39,479 bases of DNA from assembly GCA_038065635.1 (NCBI GenBank), contig JBBTQP010000042.1, forward strand, positions 1-39,479. Reading direction: 5' to 3'. The translations under genes were made by a program, and so were the position numbers. This document shows, piece after piece, positions 8,589 through 16,273 of the stretch (its first letter is position 1; every line of letters begins with the position of its first letter). A model generated the notes under the pieces. It was not told the origin of the DNA and ran no database searches. It saw nothing but the letters and a program-made list of their open reading frames with translations. The stretch is from JAHJFW01 sp038065635 (GTDB lineage Bacteria; Patescibacteriota; Patescibacteriia; 2-12-FULL-60-25).

Positions 8589-8635
8589 GAGGTGCCAAGC
8601 GCGCATGACCGCGCTTAGGAAGGAGAGGGTGTACA

Positions 8636-8932
8636 TTGCCAACTACTAAAGGGCTCCTGGATGGAGCAAAGTGCAACAAGCGTCATTCCAGCGTGATACC
8701 TGAAGCAGAGATCGTGATTTTCGCAGCCAAGAAACTAGCGACGGTAACGAAGGCTCTGCCGAACCACATTGTACCAAGAGGGACAAGCACGCCTCGGCTG
8801 GTTTTTCAGGAAATCTACGGCGGCTTGAGGGTCGTCGTTCATGGCAGTGACTGCCTACAGCTTGTCATCGTCTACACGACGAATTCTCATGAGGCGCGTC
8901 AAGTGATCGAACGCGCTTGGAGTAGACGCTAG
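8636..8932 (+). CDS. Small hypothetical protein with SD and TTG start
   Basis: 98 residues, family not recognised. The start is TTG, chosen because the strong ribosome-binding site AAGGAGAGGG lies about nine bases upstream; there is no competing ATG. The N-terminal third is basic and polar. The C-terminal half contains beta-like hydrophobic strands (LVFQEIYGGLRVVVHG, LQLVIVYTT) and ends with a basic helix. No signal peptide. The gene is alone on the plus strand between two minus-strand polysaccharide genes, with its own promoter, leader hairpin and terminator. This expression style (long leader, real SD, non-ATG start) differs from the leaderless neighbours. Confidence 0.7.
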   Translation: MPTTKGLLDGAKCNKRHSSVIPEAEIVIFAAKKLATVTKALPNHIVPRGTSTPRLVFQEIYGGLRVVVHGSDCLQLVIVYTTNSHEARQVIERAWSRR

Positions 8933-8955
8933 TCCGCCTCTCCCATATCTACTAC

Positions 8956-8975
8956 ACCGGCAACCCCGGTTTTTT
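8956..8975 (+). terminator. Rho-independent terminator
   Basis: ACCGG-caacc-CCGGT is followed by TTTTT and lies just after the small gene at 8636-8932. The stem is short but the T-run is good. Confidence 0.65.
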
Positions 8976-8976
8976 G

Positions 8977-10407
8977 TTAATACACGCCTTTTCGATAAAT
9001 GATCGTGAAAGGGGTTTTGAGTGCTATGTATAAGTCCAAAAATAAAGACCAGTTTTCGATATACCAGGAGTCCAAGCGCACCTCATCTTCAAATTCCAAA
9101 TCGCTGCGGCCGGAGATTTGAGCGAGTCCCGTAATTCCTGGACGTATGGCTAGTACGCGGCGATGATGGGGGAGATACTTCGCAACTTCGCGCGGTTGAT
9201 GTGGGCGCGGTCCGACTATGGACATGTCGCCTTTAAGGACGTTCCAGAATTGTAGAAGCTCGTCTATTGACCAGCGACGTAGAAAAATTCCGACTCTAGT
9301 GATGCGCGGATCATTTGCGATTTTATAAACCGGTCCGCGTTTGATGCTTTGTTTTTCAATCAATTCTTTTTCGTAACGGAGTTTTTTCGCGCTGTCTTCA
9401 AATTGAGGACCGATAGAGTGTTTGCGGTACATGGAGCGCAGCTTGTACAGCAAGAACTGTTCGCCTTTTTCTCCGACGCGAATGTTTTGGAACACGACCG
9501 GCAATCCGTCCTCGATCATAATCGCGATCATGGCAATCAGTACGAAAGGGAGCGTCACCAGAAGAATTATAAGCGATAATACGATGTCGAAAGTGCGTTT
9601 CGCGATTCTGCCCCATCCGTCGAGAGGAGTGCGTTTTACCTCAACGATCGGAACGCCGGCGGCCGTTGAGACCTCGATGTTGGTAAATGCCGCGGCAAAA
9701 AAATCCGCGAGATAATGGAAAGTAATGTGTTGTTCTTCGGTGAACGCTATCAGGTCCAGAGCGCGTTCTTTCGGAAGATCCGGATCCGCCAGTAAAACAA
9801 CGTCAACGCTCGAGGTTTTTGCCAACTTTAATAACGTCTTTTTCGCTTCATCGTTCCACCCGTCGAATTGATTGATAACCGTATATCCCAAAATCGGACG
9901 CATCTCATATTCACGCGCGATTCCGTCCGCCGCTTTAGATCTACCGATAATAACCATTCGTTTATGACCGATGCGCGCGCGGAGCAAAAGATGTCGGATG
10001 GATCGAAGAGTCAGGCGAAGTACGAGAACGAAGATTATGGAGAATAACCAGACGGCTAGAACGATGAAGCGAGACGTCGCGATCTCACGTCGGAAAAACA
10101 CCGTAGCGATAAGCAGCATGGCACCTGCCGTACAAGCAAGTGCGATGCGGCCGAACTCGCTCCAGGCTTTTTTTTGTCGCGTGCTATACAGACCGGCGAG
10201 TGCGAATAAAACCATCCATACGAAAGCGAACGTAATCACGGTTCGCAGATATTCGCTGAAAGGGACGTTTTGCAAAACCGGAAGAACTTCCGTAACGAAT
10301 CTTGAAAAACGAAGAAGATAGGCCGCCATGCCGGCGCCAACGAGCGCGACAAAATCCAACGGGATCAATAGCGCCGTAAACGTCAGATCAATTCTTCGGA
10401 TCCTCAT
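8977..10407 (-). CDS. Polyprenyl-phosphate sugar phosphotransferase (WbaP/EpsE type)
   Basis: Membrane enzyme that starts repeat-unit synthesis of a surface polysaccharide by moving a sugar-1-phosphate from a nucleotide-sugar to undecaprenyl phosphate. The N-terminal half holds about four membrane segments and a CoA-binding-like Rossmann region (RMVIIGRSKAADGIAREYE). A further membrane helix (SLIILLVTLPFVLIAMIAIM) leads into the catalytic domain with VFQNIRVGEKGEQFLLYKLRSM, RWSIDELLQFWNVLKGDMSIVGPRP and RPGITGLAQISGR, all family hallmarks. I start at the Met of MRIRRIDL because TGaTAAACT lies eight bases before it; a further upstream Met (10458) would add 17 atypical residues. 476 residues. 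It belongs with the two nearby glycosyltransferases. Confidence 0.93.
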   Translation of the reverse strand: MRIRRIDLTFTALLIPLDFVALVGAGMAAYLLRFSRFVTEVLPVLQNVPFSEYLRTVITFAFVWMVLFALAGLYSTRQKKAWSEFGRIALACTAGAMLLIATVFFRREIATSRFIVLAVWLFSIIFVLVLRLTLRSIRHLLLRARIGHKRMVIIGRSKAADGIAREYEMRPILGYTVINQFDGWNDEAKKTLLKLAKTSSVDVVLLADPDLPKERALDLIAFTEEQHITFHYLADFFAAAFTNIEVSTAAGVPIVEVKRTPLDGWGRIAKRTFDIVLSLIILLVTLPFVLIAMIAIMIEDGLPVVFQNIRVGEKGEQFLLYKLRSMYRKHSIGPQFEDSAKKLRYEKELIEKQSIKRGPVYKIANDPRITRVGIFLRRWSIDELLQFWNVLKGDMSIVGPRPHQPREVAKYLPHHRRVLAIRPGITGLAQISGRSDLEFEDEVRLDSWYIENWSLFLDLYIALKTPFTIIYRKGVY

Positions 10408-10439
10408 TTGATGTAAGTTTATCACGTTGAAGCGATCAT

Positions 10440-10504
10440 AAAAAGAAAATCCCCACATCTTTCGTCTTTTGCCGATTCGGCGTGAGACAAGAGATATGGG
10501 GATT
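10440..10504 (-). terminator. Terminator of rnpB
   Basis: On the minus strand AATCCCCATATCT pairs with AGATGTGGGGATT. Inner pairing includes GTCT/AGAC and GCCGA/TCGGC. TTTTCTTTT follows. It begins within the last bases of the RNase P P1 helix. Confidence 0.85.
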
Positions 10505-10590
10505 CGGGCAGGACGGTAAGCCGAATTTTGTCGCGGATGACCATCTATCTGGGATGACGATTGCTCGCCACCTCATGCGAGCTACCAGCG

Positions 10591-10722
10591 CCCCCACACC
10601 TTTGAACGCTGTTCTGTTTCTCGCGTTGAAGCGTTGATCATTGAACGTCGTTGCGCGCACGAATTGTTTTGCGCCTCAATGTTTCGCAGAACTTGCTACG
10701 CGAGCGCTCAAAGGTGTGGGGG
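10591..10722 (-). repeat. 132-bp inverted-repeat insert A in rnpB (P15-P17 position)
   Basis: Bounded by 15-bp terminal inverted repeats CCCCCACACCTTTGA / TCAAAGGTGTGGGGG, apart from one terminal-proximal base (C at 10707 region). It is the reverse complement of insert B at 131 of 132 positions by hand alignment. In the RNA it lies between the segment ending CAAGAG and the P18-like hairpin GCTCGC...GCGAGC. Confidence 0.9.
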
Positions 10723-11009
10723 CTCTTGCTCTTGCACCGGAGAGGGTTTACCACACTCCGATGTCACCATCGGAGGAGAACGGTAGCGGTGCGTTGCTAC
10801 GACAAGTCGTAGGCGACCACATCCATTCACTTTTCACCTTTTATCCCGACTTTTACATCGGGACTAGTATTGTCTCTGTGGCACTTTCCCTAGGTTTACG
10901 AAGTAACGTTGGGCACGTGTCCTTTCGTTATCTCCGCCATATCCCGGCCGCCGTTAGCGGCTCTCCATGATCGCAGACTTGCGTCCATGAACGGTGTTCG
11001 GACTTTCCT

Positions 11010-11141
11010 CCCCCACACCTTTGATCGCTCGCGTAGCAAGTTCTGCGAAACATTGAGGCGCAAAACAATTCGTGCGCGCAACGACGTTCAATGATCAACG
11101 CTTCAACGCGAGAAACAGAACAGCGTTCAAAGGTGTGGGGG
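11010..11141 (+). repeat. 132-bp inverted-repeat insert B in rnpB (P3 position)
   Basis: The same element as insert A in opposite orientation. It sits between the 5' P2 strand and the GGAGGAAAGTCC core, where helix P3 normally lies. The shared terminal palindrome can form the P3 stem. Confidence 0.9.
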
Positions 11142-11169
11142 CGGTCATCTATCCTGCTCGAACACTGGC

Positions 11170-11198
11170 AACATACATGAAAAAAGGCGTTTTGTCAA
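11170..11198 (-). promoter_or_regulatory. rnpB promoter
   Basis: On the minus strand TTGACA, a 17-bp spacer, TATGTT and six bases to the predicted +1 G at 11163. It is a near-consensus sigma-70 promoter. It faces away from the FecR gene, so the short intergenic region is divergent. Confidence 0.85.
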
Positions 11199-11246
11199 TC
11201 CTCGCGCTTCATTTATCGGTGTGTTAAGATCACTTGGTCGGTATAT

Positions 11247-13049
11247 ATGAAACGGCTATTTTTCTTCGGGATTATTCTAATAGTGCCGCTTGCTGCGCTC
11301 GGAGTTTGGTTTTGGTCTCTTGGTTCGTTGCCTGCCGTGTCCGCATCGAACATCGTCTTACATATTGAGCATACTGGAGTAGAGGTGAAGGTTGTTGGTG
11401 GTGACAAATGGGAGGCAGCCACCGAAGGCATGGTCTTGAAAGAATCCGATGAGGTTCGGACTGACATTTCCGGCCGCGCGACCATTCGATTTTTTGAAAC
11501 CGGCGAGACTAGATTGCAGGAAAATTCATCCGTTGTTATAGAAAAAGCGGAAGAAGCAGCGGAGCAACCCACTACCGTTTTAATTGAATTGAAACTGATC
11601 TCCGGCAAGGTGTGGTCTCGTGTTTTAAGATTGTTGGATTTGGACAGCTCATTCTCCGTTCGGACTGATACGGTTGTGGCTACAGTGCGCGGAACGGCTT
11701 TTGAGATGTCCAAAGAAGAAGATGGGACCACGGTTCGTGTATTTGAGTCGGCTGTTGAGGTGGGATCCGAAAATGCGGAAGGAGACACCGTCTCCGAAGG
11801 ATTTAAGTTGTCTCGTGAGAAAGGTGGCGCATGGAAAACCGTTGAGCGGTTTGGCGTGCAAGAAGAAACTTCGGAATGGTACAAGGAAAATTTGAAAGCG
11901 GATGAAGCGTACCTTGATCTGATCAAAGCAAATATCTCAAAGCGATTATCGTCCCGTCCGGTTTCCCGTCCGGATCACCCTCTGTACGGTTTGGCGCGCG
12001 CTTCCGAGCGTCTGCATTTGGCATTGTCCGGCAAAAAGAGAAGTGAAAATTTCGGTCGCTATCTCGAATATCGCTTTTATGGAATCAAGGTGTTGGTGGA
12101 TGACGGAAAATCCGGTTTGGCGTTTCAAGCGATGACCGAATTGAATCAGGATATCGTAAAGCGATTGAAGGAAAAGAGAGGCGACGAAGCAGTAAAATTC
12201 ATGCGTCGCGCGGAGGCAAAGGTTCGCGTTCTTTTCGATGGTGTAGGGCCTGACTCCTCGTTATATCGTTTGAAACAGCGCATGGAGGATGAAGTACAGG
12301 AGATGTCACAGTCGGATAAGGCGTCCGAGCTTTTCGGGCGCATTTCGGCGAGCGACTCGCGTCTTCACGAGGCGGTGGCATTATTGAACGCCGGAAAATT
12401 GGACGAGGTTCAGGCGACATTGGAAGCCGCAAAACAGGGTTTGGCGAACATCGGCAGAGATTTGGAAGGAGATACCGATATTACTCCAAATCGGATGAAG
12501 GTATTGCGCGGGAAGGTGAAGGCGTTGCTCATTCGTGAAGCTGCAATTTCGTCGCGATTGAAAAACAGCCTTCTTATCCCAGGCGTTACTCCGGAAAACG
12601 CTACGACTACGACTTCGATAATTAAGCAGCCGCTTATTTCCACAACTACAACTTCGACAATTAAACCACCGTTAGTTTCAACATCGACGACGATATTACA
12701 AAAGCCGCCAACGGCGCCAATGCTTGATTTCATATCGTTGATCGCTTTTCCTAATCCGGTTGAAGTTGGTCAGCTTTCAAGACTTCGCGTAATGGGATTG
12801 CTAAGCGACGGTTCGAAGGTTGATGTGACGGCTAGAGCGACGTTTGTGATTATAGGCAACCTCGGAATAATAAGTGGAGCGGCTTATTCCGCCACAAGAC
12901 TGGGGTCCGTGATTATCGAAGCGGCGGTTTTTGAAAACGGACAGAAAAAAATCGCAAAGATCCCACTCACTATAATCGAACCTCCGACAGCGCCGATCGA
13001 TACTACTCCGATCGATACTACGTCTAATACTTCCACCGTCAGGCAATGA
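11247..13049 (+). CDS. FecR/DUF5667 protein with Thr-rich linker and Ig-like domain
   Basis: Probable membrane-anchored extracytoplasmic protein of 600 residues. An N-terminal membrane anchor (about 5-27) is followed by a FecR-like domain (about 35-180) with the family pattern EVRTDISGRATIRFFETGETRL and SSFSVRTDTVVATVRGTAFE. Next comes an alpha-helical DUF5667-like segment beginning DHPLYGLARASERLHLAL (near 250), often found in candidate-phylum FecR and sigma-associated proteins. A Thr/Ser/Pro-rich linker (about 450-490) leads to a Big_2-like beta domain (about 495-580). An extended -10 (TGtTAAGAT, 11222-11230) precedes it. The stop overlaps the cyclase start as ATGA, so the two may act in one sensory pathway. 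No cognate sigma factor lies nearby. Confidence 0.88.
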   Translation: MKRLFFFGIILIVPLAALGVWFWSLGSLPAVSASNIVLHIEHTGVEVKVVGGDKWEAATEGMVLKESDEVRTDISGRATIRFFETGETRLQENSSVVIEKAEEAAEQPTTVLIELKLISGKVWSRVLRLLDLDSSFSVRTDTVVATVRGTAFEMSKEEDGTTVRVFESAVEVGSENAEGDTVSEGFKLSREKGGAWKTVERFGVQEETSEWYKENLKADEAYLDLIKANISKRLSSRPVSRPDHPLYGLARASERLHLALSGKKRSENFGRYLEYRFYGIKVLVDDGKSGLAFQAMTELNQDIVKRLKEKRGDEAVKFMRRAEAKVRVLFDGVGPDSSLYRLKQRMEDEVQEMSQSDKASELFGRISASDSRLHEAVALLNAGKLDEVQATLEAAKQGLANIGRDLEGDTDITPNRMKVLRGKVKALLIREAAISSRLKNSLLIPGVTPENATTTTSIIKQPLISTTTTSTIKPPLVSTSTTILQKPPTAPMLDFISLIAFPNPVEVGQLSRLRVMGLLSDGSKVDVTARATFVIIGNLGIISGAAYSATRLGSVIIEAAVFENGQKKIAKIPLTIIEPPTAPIDTTPIDTTSNTSTVRQ

Positions 13050-14821
13050 ACATAAAAGGGAAAAATACATTTTTGTGTCCCATCGTGGTCGGCGCTACGG
13101 TCGGACTTGTTGCCGCAATCGCGTCTCTTTCAGGGGCTCTGACAACTTGGAGCTCGTTCGCTAGCGATCGATTTTTTTTGTCACGTCCAGCGGATTCCTC
13201 CATCGTTATTGTCTCGATAGACGATTCTTCGCTCGCTACGATCGGTCGTTGGCCGTGGCCGCGGGAAGTGCACGCAAGGATAATCGACGCGCTTTCAAAA
13301 GCAGGAGCAAGCGCAATAGGATATGACGTTAATTTCCCAGAACCGTCTGATGAGGAAAATGACGCGGCGCTTGAGAGTTCTTTGCGCAGCGCAGGAAATG
13401 TCGTTTTACCGGTCGAGTTGCAACTCGCTTTTTCCGGTAGCGCGCTTTCATACGATCCAACCGTGGTCGTCTCACCGTTGCCGAGATTTTCCGCCGCCGC
13501 TCGCGCCACGGGTCACAGCAACACGCCGCCGGATATCGACGGCATCGTGCGCCGCATTCCTCTTGTCGCGTATGCTCCTGATAAAAGCGCGGTATCCGCG
13601 TTTGCTCTTGAGACCCTCCGTATCTTACAACCGACAATCACTGCGCCAATTAAAGTCATGGATCGTTTTGGACGACTTTTGGTTAATTTCAATGGCCCGC
13701 CGCGCCACGTGTTCACAACCATCTCCGCTTCGGACGTCTTGCGCGGAAATTTTGATGCGGCGAAGGTTGCGGGAAAAATTGTGTTTGTCGGATCGAGCGC
13801 CGCTGATCTTCATGATGACCGGCTCGTCCCAACGTCGCTCGGATCTCCCATGCCAGGAGTTGAAATCCACGCCTCTTTAGCGGACACTATTCGTTCTGAG
13901 AGGTGGCTCGTTCCTGTTCCGAAGTGGATTGAAATGTTATTGCTGTTTGCGATCGGCTTGTTTTTCGGTCTTGTAGTCACATTTTTACGAGCTCGAAACA
14001 GCATCGCGGTCGCGGTTATTTTCTGGGTAGGTCTAGTTGTTACCGCGATCGTCTTATTCGATAGAGGGCGAATCTTGGACATCGTGTGGCCTACCATCGC
14101 GATTATTTTTTCCTATGTCTCAGTTACTTTGGAACGCCGTCTGACATCCGACCGTGAAAAACGAGAACTGAAAAGCGCGTTTTCACGATACGTCGCGCCA
14201 ACGGTTGTGGAATCCATTTTGCAGGATCCGTCGCGGCTAAAGCTCGGCGGAGAAAAACGTAGAATGACGGTTTTGTTTTCAGACGTCCGCGGGTTCACAA
14301 CCATTTCCGAATCGCTTCCGCCGGAACAGCTCGTTGAAATCATGAACACGTATCTCACGGCCATGACGGAAATCGTATTCGCGAACGGCGGGACGCTCGA
14401 CAAATACATCGGCGACGCGGTAATGGCTTTTTGGAACGCGCCTCTCGATCAGCCGGATCATGCGATTCGCGCGGCTACAACTGCGATCGAGATGCAGAAG
14501 AAATTGGCGGATATGAATAAAGAAAAAATCTTTCCGAACGGTATCGAACTAAAAATCGGAGTCGGAATCAACACCGGAGAAATGATCGTTGGAAACATGG
14601 GATCGGAAACGCGGTTCGATTACACTGTTCTAGGAGACAATGTGAATCTTGGGGCGCGACTGGAAAGTCTGACGAAAGAGCATGGCGTCGGTATCATCGT
14701 CTCCGAAGCCACGCGCTCCGAAGTAGGTGACGCTCTTGTAACGCGCGAGCTCGGCACGGTCACGGTTAAAGGGAAAAAAGCGCCGGTTCTTATTCACGAA
14801 CTTCTTGAAATCAAAAAATAA
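13046..14821 (+). CDS. CHASE2-domain adenylate/guanylate cyclase
   Basis: Class III nucleotide cyclase controlled by an extracytoplasmic CHASE2 sensor, 591 residues. Residue order: N-terminal membrane helix (about 12-32), CHASE2 domain (about 40-290, with IVIVSIDDSSLATIGRWPWPR), three membrane helices (about 295-370), then the catalytic domain. Metal-binding Asp are D413 (FSDVRGFT) and D457 (DKYIGDAVMAF). Lys453 and Asp525 (RFDYTVLGD) occupy the purine-recognition positions, and the Lys/Asp pair points to ATP and hence cAMP. The transition-state Asn/Arg are in NVNLGARLE. The catalytic set looks complete. It overlaps the FecR gene by four bases and is followed five bases later by dedA. Confidence 0.95.
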   Translation: MNIKGKNTFLCPIVVGATVGLVAAIASLSGALTTWSSFASDRFFLSRPADSSIVIVSIDDSSLATIGRWPWPREVHARIIDALSKAGASAIGYDVNFPEPSDEENDAALESSLRSAGNVVLPVELQLAFSGSALSYDPTVVVSPLPRFSAAARATGHSNTPPDIDGIVRRIPLVAYAPDKSAVSAFALETLRILQPTITAPIKVMDRFGRLLVNFNGPPRHVFTTISASDVLRGNFDAAKVAGKIVFVGSSAADLHDDRLVPTSLGSPMPGVEIHASLADTIRSERWLVPVPKWIEMLLLFAIGLFFGLVVTFLRARNSIAVAVIFWVGLVVTAIVLFDRGRILDIVWPTIAIIFSYVSVTLERRLTSDREKRELKSAFSRYVAPTVVESILQDPSRLKLGGEKRRMTVLFSDVRGFTTISESLPPEQLVEIMNTYLTAMTEIVFANGGTLDKYIGDAVMAFWNAPLDQPDHAIRAATTAIEMQKKLADMNKEKIFPNGIELKIGVGINTGEMIVGNMGSETRFDYTVLGDNVNLGARLESLTKEHGVGIIVSEATRSEVGDALVTRELGTVTVKGKKAPVLIHELLEIKK

Positions 14822-14826
14822 ATTCT

Positions 14827-15480
14827 ATGGAAACTCTGTTCGATCTAATCTCAAATACGCAAAACGTCCAAGAAATAATTCGATGGGGAGGATACGTCGC
14901 GCTCATCGCCATCGTGTTCGCGGAGACGGGATTGTTTTTTGGATTTTTTTTACCGGGAGATTCGTTGCTTGTCACAGCGGGACTTTTTGCAGCTAAAGGG
15001 GACTTGAATATTGTGTATTTGTTTCTTTTAATAACAGCCGCGGCCATTATCGGAGACGCTACCGGATTTGAAATCGGACGTCTCACCGGCAAACGAATTT
15101 TTGCACGCGAAGATTCGTGGTTGTTCAAGAAAAATCATTTGGAACGCACGCAAGCGTTTTACGAAAAACATGGAGGAAAAACAATCGTAATCGCCCGTTT
15201 CATGCCAATCGTCCGTACATTCGCGCCTCTCGTCGCCGGAGTCGCTGGCATGCAATATCGCCGCTTCGCGCTTTTCAACATCTTCGGAGGAATCGCGTGG
15301 GTCGGATCAATGCTAGGGATCGGTTATTTTCTCGGCCGCGTCATTCCGAACATAGAAAAATACATTCACATCGTAATCATTGTGGTGATCTTTCTTTCGA
15401 TTCTTCCTGGGATCGTCTCATATATAAAATCAGGACATTGGAAGAGGTGGTTTGAGAAGGGGAGAGCGGTAAAATCCTAA
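14827..15480 (+). CDS. dedA: DedA family (SNARE-associated) membrane protein
   Basis: Polytopic inner-membrane protein of the DedA/VTT family, linked in other bacteria to lipid-carrier recycling (undecaprenyl phosphate or phospholipid flipping), envelope integrity and proton-motive force. The 217 residues carry the family signatures ETGLFFGFFLPGDSLL near the N-terminus, GDATGFEIGRLTGKR, and FMPIVRTFAPLVAGVAGM with the key Arg residues, plus C-terminal hydrophobic helices. It lies five bases after the cyclase stop, so it is probably in the same operon. A GC-rich hairpin (CCCCG...CGGGG, about 15486-15507) follows without a T-run. A remnant of a second copy is at 16133. Confidence 0.95.
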   Translation: METLFDLISNTQNVQEIIRWGGYVALIAIVFAETGLFFGFFLPGDSLLVTAGLFAAKGDLNIVYLFLLITAAAIIGDATGFEIGRLTGKRIFAREDSWLFKKNHLERTQAFYEKHGGKTIVIARFMPIVRTFAPLVAGVAGMQYRRFALFNIFGGIAWVGSMLGIGYFLGRVIPNIEKYIHIVIIVVIFLSILPGIVSYIKSGHWKRWFEKGRAVKS

Positions 15481-15585
15481 ATTTTCCCCGCCGGCTCTGC
15501 CGCGGGGTAATTGATTAAGCGAAAGGTTAAAAGGCGGGAAGTAAAATTGCTGATTATTTGGTCTTGTGTAATAGTAAAGAAAGTT

Positions 15586-15834
15586 ATGAATATGCTCACA
15601 AAACAAACGATTAAATCAGCGGCGGTTACTTTGCCTTTGACTGCGTTTAAGTGTCTTTATAAAAGCGCCAGAGGAAAAAAAATCGTTTGTGAAATTGATT
15701 TTGCAGCGCTTAAAAGCATTAATGATCCGAATACTCTCGATGAAATGGTCGCTGAGGCGCGTTTGGAATATTTTGCAGATAAGACCAAGTCATTTACTGA
15801 CACCAAACGGCTTCTCGCATTTCTCGATAATTAG
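15586..15834 (+). CDS. Type II antitoxin (RelB-like)
   Basis: Small protein of about 82 residues, placed immediately before a RelE-type toxin (14 bp apart), as usual for a type II module. The C-terminal half (NTLDEMVAEARLEYFADKTKSF) is acidic and helical and likely wraps the toxin. The N-terminal part probably binds DNA, but no clear helix-turn-helix or ribbon motif is visible. Two ATGs (15586 and 15592) are possible. TTGCTG (15547-15552), 16 bp and TAATAG (15569-15574) form a candidate promoter only a few bases upstream. An upstream in-frame ATG (15511) lies before the promoter and is less likely. Confidence 0.75.
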   Translation: MNMLTKQTIKSAAVTLPLTAFKCLYKSARGKKIVCEIDFAALKSINDPNTLDEMVAEARLEYFADKTKSFTDTKRLLAFLDN

Positions 15835-15848
15835 TCTTCGCCGGATTT

Positions 15849-16121
15849 ATGCTGACTCTTCATGTTGCGTCGCGCTTCAAGCGTTCGTACAAGAAAATGC
15901 CGGCGCACATAAAAGAGAGCTTCGGAGCAAAAATTGATTCTTTCAAGGAATTTCCTTTTGATTCAAAAGTTGGAACGCATAAACTACGTGGCAATTTAAC
16001 AGACTATTATGCATTTTGTTTGCGAGATGGATATCGCGTACTTTTTGAATTTGAGGATGGCAATAATGTACTTCTTGTAAACATAGGTAGCCACGACGAT
16101 TATTCAAAGTGGGCAGAATAA
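15849..16121 (+). CDS. RelE/ParE superfamily toxin
   Basis: 90-residue small basic toxin. The fold signature is visible: ASRFKRSYKKMPAHIKESFGAKI (helical hairpin), HKLRGNLTDYYAFCLRDGYRVLFEF (central strands with the conserved Arg/Tyr) and VLLVNIGSHDDYSKW at the end, the usual 'hdxY' C-terminus of RelE/YafQ-type ribosome-dependent mRNA nucleases. It is downstream of and co-oriented with its antitoxin. Exact substrate (mRNA interferase or gyrase-type ParE) cannot be decided, but the terminal HDDY pattern favours RelE-like. The module appears to have been inserted between dedA and a dedA remnant. Confidence 0.88.
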   Translation: MLTLHVASRFKRSYKKMPAHIKESFGAKIDSFKEFPFDSKVGTHKLRGNLTDYYAFCLRDGYRVLFEFEDGNNVLLVNIGSHDDYSKWAE

Positions 16122-16132
16122 CTAACATTATA

Positions 16133-16273
16133 CTCGGCCGCGTAATCCCAAACATCGAAAAATATATTCATTTCGTAATTGCCATCGTCATCTTCCTGTC
16201 GATCTTGCCCGGCATCATCTCATATATAAAATCCGGGCATTGGAAGAAGTGGTTTGAGAAGGGAAAAGTATGA
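16133..16273 (+). pseudogene. 3' remnant of a second dedA gene
   Basis: An open 46-codon stretch from LGRVIPNIEKYIH to WFEKG matches the C-terminus of the DedA protein at 15331-15460. By hand alignment 105 of 130 bases agree (about 81%), and most differences are silent. The rest of the gene and its start are missing; homology begins abruptly 12 bases after the toxin stop. Its TGA overlaps the ATG of dinD, so it once belonged to an intact tandem paralog translated just before dinD. Confidence 0.85.

Larger units (their letters stand above)
10502..11163 (-). ncRNA. rnpB: RNase P RNA with two large inserts
   Basis: Catalytic RNA that trims the 5' ends of pre-tRNAs. Conserved bacterial elements appear in order on the minus strand. 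P1 is 5' GTTCGAGCAGGA pairing with TCCTGCCCGAATC at the 3' end. P2 is GATGACC pairing with GGTCATC. The core has GGAGGAAAGTCCGAACACC near 10993-11011. Further downstream come GTAAACCC...GGTGCAAGAGCAAGAG near 10723-10751, then CAGATAGATGGTCATCCGCG and ACAAAATTCGGCTTACCG near the 3' end. The total is about 660 nt. Removing the two 132-nt inserts (at P3 and at the P15-P17 position) leaves about 400 nt, the usual size. The 5' end is set by a promoter with +1 at 11163. Confidence 0.95.

Noticed and set aside
8977..10458. Longer start of the phosphoglycosyltransferase at 10458
   Set aside because: It would run into the rnpB terminator region and add 17 residues unlike the family; a TGaTAAACT box sits right before the inner Met at 10407.
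10641..11094. Several open frames of 61-109 codons inside the rnpB locus
   Set aside because: The region is explained by RNase P RNA with its inserts; translated products have no recognisable features.
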